Positions 9,701-16,860 of a stretch of 64,000 nucleotides of DNA are shown here, piece after piece; within the stretch, counting starts at the first letter, position 1; each line of letters opens with the position of its first letter. The stretch covers positions 2,914,001 through 2,978,000 of the forward strand of contig NZ_CP043761.1 in the NCBI RefSeq assembly GCF_008386395.1, read 5' to 3'. A model generated the notes under the pieces. It had not been told where the DNA came from. It ran no database searches and worked only from the letters and a program-made list of their open reading frames with translations. The stretch comes from Paenibacillus sp. 37 (GTDB lineage Bacteria; Bacillota; Bacilli; Paenibacillales; Paenibacillaceae). The position numbers and the translations under genes were made by a program.

Positions 9701-12700
9701 GGGACAGGTTTGCATTCGGCTGCGGGGCATTACCTCGCGTGTACCGGAAAGCCGGGAAGGCGTACTGTTGGTGCAGCCCGAGTGGCAGGAACTGCCGCAG
9801 CGCGCTCTAACGCCTGGGGTTCCGGCAGTCGAGCCGGCGGTGCTGCTGTGTGATTGGGCCCCGCAAGATTACGCGAATGCAGATGCGGATTTGCCCTGGG
9901 AGCAGATGGCGTTAACGGGGGCGTTGGAGGCGCGGTACGGACAGGCTGTTCAGGCCATCCTGCACCACGTGCAGCAGCAAATTTCAAAACATCAAAGCGG
10001 CCGAATGGCCTTGCAAATTGTCATAACTGGAGATGAAGAAGGAAGACGGTTCGCTGGCCTGAGTGGGCTGCTGCGGACGGTGCGACGGGAACATCCGGGC
10101 TGTCTGGCACAGCTGGTCGAAATCCAGCCAGAGACATCCGCCGCAGTGTTGGCTGAACAACTGCACCAGTGTGCGCTCCATGCGGAGGAAAGCCATCTGC
10201 GTTGGGAAGCGGACGGGCTGAAGCGAGCGGGCTGGCAGGCGGTTAACGTGGACATGGATGAGAATGTGGATATGGATGAACATTTGATTCGAAATGTACA
10301 TGCGGAAGCCGAGATGGAGCCGAAGACAAAGACGGGATTCCCGCTGTTGTCCCCTTGGAGGGACGAAGGCGTCTACGTCATTACAGGTGGAGCTGGTGGA
10401 CTGGGACGGATCTGGGCCCAGGAAATTGCTGCTCAAACAGAAGGCAGTACACTCATTTTGACCGGCCGATCTCCGGCGATGCCAGAGACGGTACAGCGAG
10501 AGATGGCGCAGCTTCCGGCCCGGGTGCTTTATGAAATGGTGGACGTCACCAACAGAGAGGCGGTCGATGCACTATTTCGGCGTCTTCGTCAGCAATACGG
10601 CCGGGTGAACGGGGTGCTGCATTGTGCCGGAGAGATCCGGGACAGTCTGATTCGGTACAAAACGGAACCCGACTGGCAGGCGGTGCTGGCCCCGAAAGTA
10701 AATGGCACACGGAACCTGGAAGAAGCGATCGGGACAGAGGCGCTGGATGTACTGCTGCTGTTCTCCTCCGGTGCAGCGGTGACGGGGAATGCAGGGCAGG
10801 GCGACTATGCCGCCGCCAATGGGTATATGGATGCGTATGCGGTGAGCCGAAATGCACGGATGAAGCGCGGGGAGTGTCAGGGTCGAACCTTGTCCATCAA
10901 CTGGCCGCTGTGGGAAGAAGGCGGGATGCAGCTGGAGGAAGAGGGGAAGGCACGTCTGTGGAAACAGCATGGGCTGAGACCGATGGGAACCGCTTCGGGT
11001 GTGAAGGCGCTGTATCAGGCCTGGGCGAGTGGAAGCAGTCAGGTGGCGGTTGCGGAAGGCAATCTGTTGGTGCTGCGCAGAAACCTGCTGGAGCCGGGAG
11101 ATTCGTGGTCAACTGAACCGATGGAGTCAGCAAACACTAACGCTAACGGGCATGGACCTTCCCCGGAATCGTTATCAACCGAGCTTGGAGCGTCTCTGGC
11201 GGGAGGCATGGCCCAACAGGAAGCTGTAGCTGTGCTCACGTTGGAAGTGGCCGCTTTGTTGAACGTAGGGGAGCAGGAGATTGATCCGGACATGGACTGG
11301 AGCGAATATGGTTTGGACCCGGTGCAATGGAGTGAGCTTTCCCGCAGACTGCTGACCCGGCATGGATGGGACATTTCCGCAAGGACACTGTTGGAACAAA
11401 TGAACCTCCACGCAACCGCTGAGCAGTTCGTGGGTCAATTAAACCTTGCCAAGAGTTCAAAAGCAGATATACCTGCTAGTATCGAGGATACGGAAGAACT
11501 CACCGAACTTGAAAGCAATCGTGAGGATAGAGCGATCCTTTGGTTAATCGAAAAATTGGCACCCGTGATTGGTTTGCCAGAATCAAGGATTGAGCCAGAT
11601 GCCCCACTGGAGCAATATGGTATCGATTCGCTGCTCATTATGAAGATGACGGACGTACTGGAGAATGAATTGGGGTCCTTGTCCAAAACGCTGTTCTTTG
11701 AATATCAGACCCTGAGGGAACTATGTCATTACTTTATGAACATGCATCAGGTGCGTTTGGATAAGCTGCTTCAGCAACAAGGGATGAAACCGGCTGGAAC
11801 ACCGCAGAAGAATGTGTTAACGAATGTACAGAATGTGTCGGACTCTCGAACGCACGCACCAACGCATGCCATGATGTTGAAGCGAAAGCTGCTGACAGGA
11901 ACCCAATTTAAAGCCGAAGCCGAACCTATTTTGAAAAAAACGGATCTGGATCTGTCCATTCATATGGACTCACCCTCTGGTGGTGGAAAAGACTCGAATA
12001 ATGATCATCAGGATATTGCGATTATTGGAATGGCGGGCAGATATCCAGGTGCCCGTAATACCATGGAATTCTGGCATAACCTGCGAAATGGTGTGGACAG
12101 TATTACCGAGATTCCATTGGAACGTTGGGATCACGGACAGGTGTATAACCCAGAGCCAGGAATTCCAGGCAAAACCTATGGCCGCTGGGGTGGTTTTTTG
12201 GATGGTGTAGATGAGTTTGACCCGTTGTTTTTCAAGGTATCTCCTCGTGAAGCCGAAACAATGGATCCCCAAGAACGACTTTTTTTGCAGTGTGTATATG
12301 AAACACTTGAAGATTCGGGATACACAAGACAAAGCTTGAGCACGGAGAAAGTGGGCGTTTATGTAGGTGTGATGTATGAGGAGTATCAGCTCTATGGATC
12401 CCAGAGTTCCATGGCATTCAACGGTAATCCGTCTTCCATTGCCAATCGGGTTTCGTATTTCTGTAATTTTCGCGGACCAAGCATGGCCGTGGATACAATG
12501 TGTTCTTCGTCATTAACATCCATTCATTTGGCCTGTCAAAGCCTGAGACAAAACGAGTGCCAGGTAGCTGTAGCTGGCGGTGTGAATGTGTCGGTCCATC
12601 CCAACAAATATATTCTTTTGTCCCAAGGGAAATTTCTGTCTAGCAAAGGACGGTGTGAGAGCTTTGGCCAAGGTGGGGACGGCTATGTTCCGGGTGAAGG

Positions 12701-15700
12701 CGTTGGCGCAGTTCTGTTGAAACCGTTGGCGAGAGCCATAGCGGATGGCGACCGGATTTACGGTGTGATCAAAGGATCAGCGCTGAATCATGGAGGCAAA
12801 ACCAATGGGTATACCGTCCCGAATCCCCACGCACAGGCTGAGGTTATCGGTGACGCCCTGCGTGAAGCAGGTATCGATCCGCGAACGATTAGTTACGTGG
12901 AGGCGCATGGAACAGGAACTTCGCTCGGGGACCCCATTGAAGTGACCGGTTTAACAAAAGCATTTCAGCAGACGGTCCAATCCGACTTCAAGTGTGCTAT
13001 CGGTTCGGCCAAATCCAACATTGGTCACTGCGAAAGCGCAGCAGGTATTGCTGCGGTAACAAAAGTGTTGCTGCAGCTGCAGCATGGGGAACTCGCGCCA
13101 TCCTTGCACGCGGAAAAGACCAATCCAAACATTGATTTTACCCAGAGTCCATTTTTGGTTCAGAAGTTGCTCGAACCATGGAAGCGTCCGGAAATAGATG
13201 GAGTGCAGATCCCAAGACGTGCAGGCGTATCTTCATTTGGAGCTGGGGGTGCCAATGCACATATCATCATTGAAGAGTATACCCCGACGAGTATGTATCC
13301 GGAACCGATAACAGTTGGCGAAGATCACCCAGAATCTCCAGTTATCGTTGTGCTGTCCGCAAGAAATCAGGAACGACTCTTGGCAAAGGCCAAAGACTTG
13401 CTTGAGGTGTTATGTACCGGAATATATGAGGATTCGGATATGAGGAGCCTGTCTTATACGTTGCAGGTTGGGCGTGAGTCGATGGAAGAACGTCTGGGAT
13501 TGCTGGCGGTGTCCATAGATGAACTGATCTTGAAACTCAAAGAGTATATTGACCAGGCAAACGATATGGAAACACATGCTTCCCAGAATTTGTTCTATAC
13601 CGGTCATGTGAAAAAGGGTAAAGAGATGCTTTCCATCCTTAGTCGGGATGAGGACATGGAAGAAATGGTGAATCGGTGGATGCAGAAGGGCCAGCATGAG
13701 AAATTATTGGAATTATGGGTACAGGGTCTGAACCTGGACTGGAATACATTATATGTTGCTGAGGGTAAACCCCAACGAATCGGTCTCCCAACCTATCCTT
13801 TTACAAGAGAAAGGTACTGGGTTCCGCAGCAAGCTCAGGCCAACACGATAAGTGAATCAAAGGTGGAGGAGGGCACTTCCCCTGCGGAGCCATCGAAGGC
13901 ATCGGACCATACTCTTATGCTGACCCCAATATGGGAAGTAATCGATAAGACGGAAAAGTCCGAATTTAATCCTGGAAATAAACGATGGCTGGTCATTGGA
14001 GGTACAACGGAGCAATGGGAGATGATTCATCAGATCCATGCAAAATCAATCCGTATGGATGCGGAAATTGCTGTAGATCCCGTCAGTCTGATGAATGCCT
14101 TGAAAAAGGTTGATTCTATTGATCATATCATTTGGTTATCCAATCATATGTCGCTCCCACCGAAGTCGCTGAATCATTTTATTGCGGCACAGAATACGGG
14201 TGTGAAAAATGTGTTCCGAATCATTAAAGCCATGATTGAGATGGGGTATGGTTCTCGCCCTTTAGAATGGTCGTTCTTAACTTGTCAGACACAATCCGTC
14301 TGGCCAAGCGATCCGGTTCATCCTGTGGATGCCGGAGTTCACGGTCTTGCCAGCTCGATGGCGCAGGAGTTTCCACAGTGGTGTGTGCGTCTCGTCGATC
14401 TGCAAGCCGGTAACATCAATGCACATTCCATTCGTACGGCGTTGTCTCTGGAACCGAAAGGTATTGGGGATCTCCAGGTTCATCGAAATGACCGCTGGTA
14501 TGGTCAGGAACTTGTTCGCCTGGAGAGCAATGCTCCTCATGACAACAACAATTATCGTCATGGCGGAATCTATGTTGTTATTGGTGGAGCTGGCGGTATC
14601 GGTGAAGTATGGAGCGAATATATGATCCGGACCTATCAGGCGAGGGTGATATGGATCGGAAGAAGTGAATACAACGACGAGATACGGCATAAGCAGAATC
14701 GTTTGTCAGCTCTGGGGGCTGCTCCCGAATATATTTCGGCCAATGCAGCCAATGAAGAGGATTTAATGGGTGCGTATATAACGATCAAGAGCCGGTTCAA
14801 GACCATAAACGGTATTGTACATTCAGCAATTGTTTTGCAAGATGGCAGTTTGGAACAGATGACAGAGGAACAATTTCAACATGTATTTACCGCCAAACTG
14901 GATGTAAGTGTTGTGATGGCAAACATATTTGCGAAAGAAAATCTGGACTTTGTACTCTTTTTCTCATCCATGAACTCTTTTACCAGACGACCAGGCCAGA
15001 GCAATTACTCGGCGGGTTGTATGTTTAAAGATTCGTTTGCGCATTGGTTGCGACAATCCTGGACGTGCCCGGTCAAAATTATGAACTGGGGTTTCTGGGG
15101 AAATATAGGCCGTGTTGCTTCATTGGAATACAGGGAACGCATGGACCGGATGGGTGTAGGTTCAATTGAGGCGCCTGAAGCGATGGAAGCCTTGGAGATG
15201 CTCATGAGCTTGGACCTTACACAGGCCGCCTTGTTAAAAACAAAAGCACATCCGATTCCTGGAATCCATATGCAAAAGTCAGTACGGGTTTACATGTCGG
15301 ATCACCCTATAAAGGAGAGCAGGCCAGAGACTCGCGGCATCATGCGCATCTCTCATCCAGAGCAAGATACAGGTCATTTGCTCCAAAAGATGGAGCCCTT
15401 GCTTGCAAAGCTAATGTGGGTGCAGCTGCATACCTCCGGCTGGTTTGTGTCCGATGTTAGCTCTGGCACTCTGGTTGAATTAACACAGAATTTGTCGGAT
15501 ACCTACGCGCATTGGATCAGAGGAAGTTTGACCGCGCTCGTCCGTTACGGCTATCTGATGAAAACCGATTTTGGTTACAGGGTATGCAATAACGACGCGC
15601 CGAATGCCGAAACGGCTTGGCAGGAATGGGAGCATAACAAACCTGGCTGGATCAAACACCACGGCGCGGAATCACAAATCAGGTTGGTTGAAACGATGCT

Positions 15701-15797
15701 GAAGGCGCTGCCAGATATTCTCGGCGGAAAGTGCCTGGCAACCGAGATTATGTTTCCTGATTCTTCTATGGAATTGGTCGGGGGGATATACACGTGA
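4104..15797 (+). CDS. Trans-AT polyketide synthase subunit B
   Basis: Predicted 3897 aa, TTG start. Domain order with approximate residues: DH 10-298; ACP 349-425 (Ser384); KR 461-890; KS 919-1350 (Cys1089); DH 1559-1880 (HxxxGxxxxP and DGALQ intact); KR 1885-2330; a carrier-like domain 2373-2445 with Pro2406 in place of the phosphopantetheine Ser; ACP 2475-2552 (Ser2509); KS 2637-3060 (Cys2800); KR 3270-3715; and the N-terminal helical part of a C-methyltransferase 3752-3897. It therefore completes W1, holds all of W2 and begins W3. No AT domain is present. The stop TGA (15795-15797) falls inside the cMT domain just after the conserved GIY turn, and gene C overlaps it by 4 nt (GTGA). The C-terminus is odd: either a true split domain or a frame lesion. 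Segment 8793-11398 is nearly repeated in gene D. Confidence 0.93.
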   Translation: MIGRIQETYVQRLSHSNAIVQDHRVHGICTLPGVTLLDMIYRLSALYIETHAIELRQILFTTPIVTSEQFDRQIAVTFSPVLSEMQWRVTITSNKVTNGIIDQDSEEQHMQCTMFLVDPEFNPPVINVQDLKTQSRDQWSMDEVYQLARQVNIEHGPFMQTSGVVYQNENQELMCLNLSDQASAYSDEFYAHAAFLDGATFAGSSFRLKAKAQGMYDHQTPYIPFMIDRFRIFGPLPDTIGVHSLARPLTVDHSVSSPDLVSMDIRIVDSAGKTLVEFERLTAKRIRNPHLIQKWADVHQNPSGVEASGSKDASVPELVTQVSIQSSSVSLHETSELSNRRRSVPEGSMKQVADYLKEEIGKVLGTSEAILDTELGFYQMGLDSLQLINLSRTLENKVKEQLYPTLLFEYSNIQSLAAYLHQHWSEAFTENKYAENKVSVSKASTRTSGLDHDQGKGDDYSLIMLEPFWEEVTLHMRNTSNTVRSHVVILCEQATGHDQMIKECFPQSEVVTLTSEHTMMPQSFEEMCEQCIVWLQNYMQQFPKTETHIQVIGPSGTGSDFAGAMGALLRTAHAENPHMHGQTITVDDIHTVTKAQWAEWLNKERLTHSSGVIEVYYTGKSRVRRVKKYREKPIPMPHKSQYDGVYVITGGLGGLGLMVGRQLAEQGRITLALVGRSSLGEKESAKISELKSLGADVHYFQADLNHSEQMSHVIQQIRTSLGVIRGIVHCAGITRDQFILQKTKENISEVLGPKVHGLWYLDEYTRDEPLDFFILFSSLSAVLGNRGQADYACGNAFMDRFAERRQQQVVAGQRSGRTISINWPLWANGGMSIDPVYEQQLEAKTGLVPLPPNEGMQLFDSLMMNGSPQTVVMYGKPSLIRSFAQTVIHVEGASSAKVSKNDHEVSRKEKRLSGRHTEDIAIIGVAGRYPMARNVNEFAANLLSGKDCITGFPIERWEQGRFSYTPDSYYQFGGFIDKIDEFDPLFFNLSPRQAEMMDPQARLFLETAWEACEDAGFRVERSQHHDASTGTRSVGVFAGVFWNHYELFASELTDRGVPTSLGVSAASVANMVSYCMNFHGPSLAVDTMCSSALTAIHLACESIRNEECEYALAGGVNVITHPHRYLFLKEAQLLSSDGRCRSFGEGGDGYVPGEGAGTVLLTSLRHAKEEGYSIYGVIKGSAINHGGKTSGPTVPDSTAQSEVIKEAFKRSGVDPRTVSYFETHGTGTSLGDPIEVQGLHKALADWSLPEQSCAIGSLKSNIGHLEAAAGVAALTKVLLQMKYNRIFPSLHAERLNPYIPFQHTPFYVEREGRDWRNVKADCNTPETGPLRAGISSFGANGSNAHLVVEEYAPTVVNSGSNFESELPVIIPLSAKTQTSLLDHVRDMMNYLSTGEEHQNSTATQEIKLSNLAYTLQVGREHMRYRVAFVVRSLEELQRKCAEYLESKDQGLGIGSLNSQVGYEGEVRHQEDAITEMFQSDEDIRTALQIWMNKKKLASIAEVWAKGITIEWKSMVQKDSKPTRISLPTYSFQRERYWVPMVHAKGESVMAGSGKKAAVLHCMLHHNRSDLLRGQWYSSQFSGNEPFLSDHVVQGHKLLPAVVQLEMAQAAAAHAANWSPRTHSLLLRHVMWSRTLIVGEEPVEVHLALEAEADGSLSYEISAASSTESAIESGEAVYSQGRVSIGRPLAEAVQSLDLQAVRSRCTQGQASGEVCYETFRKLGLEYGPSHQAIVELHWGADEALAQLRLPHALFEGQADTVLHPGMVDGALQATIALLAGDEIAAALRSTPLKSEVNLEGAALGSTGERYGNQPASAPLPFALEEAEVMAPCQAQMWVVVRVRPDPAASSAAEVRVRKLDLELCDSEGQVCIRLRGITSRVPESREGVLLVQPEWQELPQRALTPGVPAVEPAVLLCDWAPQDYANADADLPWEQMALTGALEARYGQAVQAILHHVQQQISKHQSGRMALQIVITGDEEGRRFAGLSGLLRTVRREHPGCLAQLVEIQPETSAAVLAEQLHQCALHAEESHLRWEADGLKRAGWQAVNVDMDENVDMDEHLIRNVHAEAEMEPKTKTGFPLLSPWRDEGVYVITGGAGGLGRIWAQEIAAQTEGSTLILTGRSPAMPETVQREMAQLPARVLYEMVDVTNREAVDALFRRLRQQYGRVNGVLHCAGEIRDSLIRYKTEPDWQAVLAPKVNGTRNLEEAIGTEALDVLLLFSSGAAVTGNAGQGDYAAANGYMDAYAVSRNARMKRGECQGRTLSINWPLWEEGGMQLEEEGKARLWKQHGLRPMGTASGVKALYQAWASGSSQVAVAEGNLLVLRRNLLEPGDSWSTEPMESANTNANGHGPSPESLSTELGASLAGGMAQQEAVAVLTLEVAALLNVGEQEIDPDMDWSEYGLDPVQWSELSRRLLTRHGWDISARTLLEQMNLHATAEQFVGQLNLAKSSKADIPASIEDTEELTELESNREDRAILWLIEKLAPVIGLPESRIEPDAPLEQYGIDSLLIMKMTDVLENELGSLSKTLFFEYQTLRELCHYFMNMHQVRLDKLLQQQGMKPAGTPQKNVLTNVQNVSDSRTHAPTHAMMLKRKLLTGTQFKAEAEPILKKTDLDLSIHMDSPSGGGKDSNNDHQDIAIIGMAGRYPGARNTMEFWHNLRNGVDSITEIPLERWDHGQVYNPEPGIPGKTYGRWGGFLDGVDEFDPLFFKVSPREAETMDPQERLFLQCVYETLEDSGYTRQSLSTEKVGVYVGVMYEEYQLYGSQSSMAFNGNPSSIANRVSYFCNFRGPSMAVDTMCSSSLTSIHLACQSLRQNECQVAVAGGVNVSVHPNKYILLSQGKFLSSKGRCESFGQGGDGYVPGEGVGAVLLKPLARAIADGDRIYGVIKGSALNHGGKTNGYTVPNPHAQAEVIGDALREAGIDPRTISYVEAHGTGTSLGDPIEVTGLTKAFQQTVQSDFKCAIGSAKSNIGHCESAAGIAAVTKVLLQLQHGELAPSLHAEKTNPNIDFTQSPFLVQKLLEPWKRPEIDGVQIPRRAGVSSFGAGGANAHIIIEEYTPTSMYPEPITVGEDHPESPVIVVLSARNQERLLAKAKDLLEVLCTGIYEDSDMRSLSYTLQVGRESMEERLGLLAVSIDELILKLKEYIDQANDMETHASQNLFYTGHVKKGKEMLSILSRDEDMEEMVNRWMQKGQHEKLLELWVQGLNLDWNTLYVAEGKPQRIGLPTYPFTRERYWVPQQAQANTISESKVEEGTSPAEPSKASDHTLMLTPIWEVIDKTEKSEFNPGNKRWLVIGGTTEQWEMIHQIHAKSIRMDAEIAVDPVSLMNALKKVDSIDHIIWLSNHMSLPPKSLNHFIAAQNTGVKNVFRIIKAMIEMGYGSRPLEWSFLTCQTQSVWPSDPVHPVDAGVHGLASSMAQEFPQWCVRLVDLQAGNINAHSIRTALSLEPKGIGDLQVHRNDRWYGQELVRLESNAPHDNNNYRHGGIYVVIGGAGGIGEVWSEYMIRTYQARVIWIGRSEYNDEIRHKQNRLSALGAAPEYISANAANEEDLMGAYITIKSRFKTINGIVHSAIVLQDGSLEQMTEEQFQHVFTAKLDVSVVMANIFAKENLDFVLFFSSMNSFTRRPGQSNYSAGCMFKDSFAHWLRQSWTCPVKIMNWGFWGNIGRVASLEYRERMDRMGVGSIEAPEAMEALEMLMSLDLTQAALLKTKAHPIPGIHMQKSVRVYMSDHPIKESRPETRGIMRISHPEQDTGHLLQKMEPLLAKLMWVQLHTSGWFVSDVSSGTLVELTQNLSDTYAHWIRGSLTALVRYGYLMKTDFGYRVCNNDAPNAETAWQEWEHNKPGWIKHHGAESQIRLVETMLKALPDILGGKCLATEIMFPDSSMELVGGIYT
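8793..11398 (+). repeat. Repeat R1, copy a (DH-KR-ACP0 of W2)
   Basis: About 2.6 kb running from the DH N-terminus (CACCATAACCGCTCGG) to the end of the inactive carrier. It is matched almost base for base by 30560-33150 in gene D. Differences are scattered substitutions plus small indels, such as an 18-nt unit at 10245. The flanking KS, linkers and second ACP are much less alike. The segment looks visibly GC-richer than its surroundings. Confidence 0.9.
10245..10280 (+). repeat. 18-nt tandem duplication in the KR structural half
   Basis: Two adjacent 18-nt units (10245-10262, 10263-10280) encode NVDMDE twice, between the two halves of the W2 KR. The otherwise nearly identical copy in gene D has a single unit (DVDMDE), so this is a length polymorphism in a flexible linker that arose after the duplication. 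Confidence 0.75.
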
Positions 15798-16860
15798 AAA
15801 TAAACCTTTATAACGAAGTGCTTGCTGAAACAGCAGCATATTATGTGCAGCATAACATCCAGCTGGACAGATCTGCTCTCCGCATGATGGAGATTGGGGC
15901 GGGAACCGGAGGAACAAGCGCAGCCGTTTTGAACAGACTGAAACTGATGGAACAACATATTCAAGAGTATGCATATACGGATGTATCCCAAGCATTCCTC
16001 TTGCATGGTGAACAAAAGTATGGAGCGGGCAGGCCATTCATGAATTATCGTAGGTTTGATGTCCGTTATGCTCCGTCTGCCCAACAGATAGACACCGGTG
16101 CCTATGATGTGGTCATCGCAGCCAATGTGCTGCACGCAACTCCCGATTTGCGGACAACACTGCGTAATGTGAAGGCTCTGCTAAAACAAGGCGGAATGCT
16201 GTTAATTAACGAGATTAGCAGCAATTCCCTTTTCACTCACCTTACCTTTGGTTTGTTGGACGGGTGGTGGCTGTATGAGGACCCCGAGCTTCGTTTAACC
16301 GATTCTCCCGGAGTAGCACCTCATGTATGGGAACAACTGTTACTGGAAGCGGGTTTTCATTCTATCGAATTTCCTGCACAAGATTGGCATGAGGAAGGAC
16401 AGCAGGTCATTGTGGCATACAGTGACGGCATAGTCAGGCAGATTGACTCAGAGGTTACTCCAGTTGGATCTTCCAATCAGGTGCGGTCTGAATTTCAGTC
16501 CAATGATTCGTTCTCTCCAGAAAGCCGTCCTGAACTGCAAGAAAAGAAGGCGAGCAAGTCATCCCTTGGTGTGGAGAGCACTTCAGCAACTACATTGAAA
16601 GCACATGTAAGAGAGATCGTTACAGACATGCTGTCTGCTTCGCTTAAAGTAAACACCACCATGATTGATTCAGAGGAACCTTTCTCCGAATATGGTGTGG
16701 ACTCCATTACAGGCGTGCGGCTTATTCAGTCGATCAACGAGGCGTTATCCATATCTTTGCAGGTATCCAGCCTGTTTGATTATAGCTCCATTGAGTTGTT
16801 ATCCAACCATATCGTTGAAAAGTATAGGGACGGCCTTGTGCAGACCATCGAAAAGACTTC
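12003..16860 (+). other. Module W3: KS-KR-cMT-ACP, split inside the cMT
   Basis: KS 12012-13285 (VDTMCSSSL, Cys codon 12501-12503; HGTGT, NIGH). Linker 13335-13830. KR 13911-15260 with VIGGAGGIG, Ser and Tyr (codon 15006-15008), but Cys (codon 15018-15020, NYSAGC) where other KRs have Asn. The cMT starts about 15360 in gene B and continues in gene C to about 16440, with the S-adenosylmethionine site EIGAGTGGTS at 15890-15920. ACP about 16589-16860, Ser codon 16703-16705 in YGVDSI. There is no DH between linker and KR. Predicted outcome: alpha-methyl-beta-hydroxyl. Confidence 0.85.
15780..15797 (+). promoter_or_regulatory. G6 ribosome site and GTGA stop-start overlap
   Basis: GGGGGG (15780-15785) lies 8 nt before GTG 15794-15796, which overlaps the gene B stop TGA 15795-15797. 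G6 can pair with the anti-Shine-Dalgarno sequence through one G-U pair, so translational coupling is possible. The same run encodes Gly-Gly in gene B just before the conserved IY of the methyltransferase. Confidence 0.55.

Larger units (their letters stand above)
6846..11765 (+). other. Module W2: KS-DH-KR-ACP0-ACP
   Basis: KS 6858-8155 (VDTMCSS, Cys codon 7368-7370; HGTGT and NIGH intact). Linker 8205-8724 ends in PTYSFQRERYW. DH 8778-9750 has HVVQGHKLLP (His codon 8871-8873) and VDGALQ (Asp codon 9402-9404). KR 9756-11105 has VITGGAGGLG, Ser, Tyr codon 10806-10808 and Asn; EIRDSL carries the B-type Asp. Two carriers follow: the first (11220-11440) reads YGLDPV, Pro codon 11319-11321, and cannot be phosphopantetheinylated; the second (11526-11760) reads YGIDSL, Ser codon 11628-11630. 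Predicted outcome: alkene. Confidence 0.88.

Noticed and set aside
15780..15786. A simple miscount of the G6 run explaining the B/C frame break
   Set aside because: Adding one G would join the frames, but it would turn the conserved GIY, which follows the run in the current frame, into GDIH. The lesion is therefore more likely just downstream, although read-level checking is still needed.
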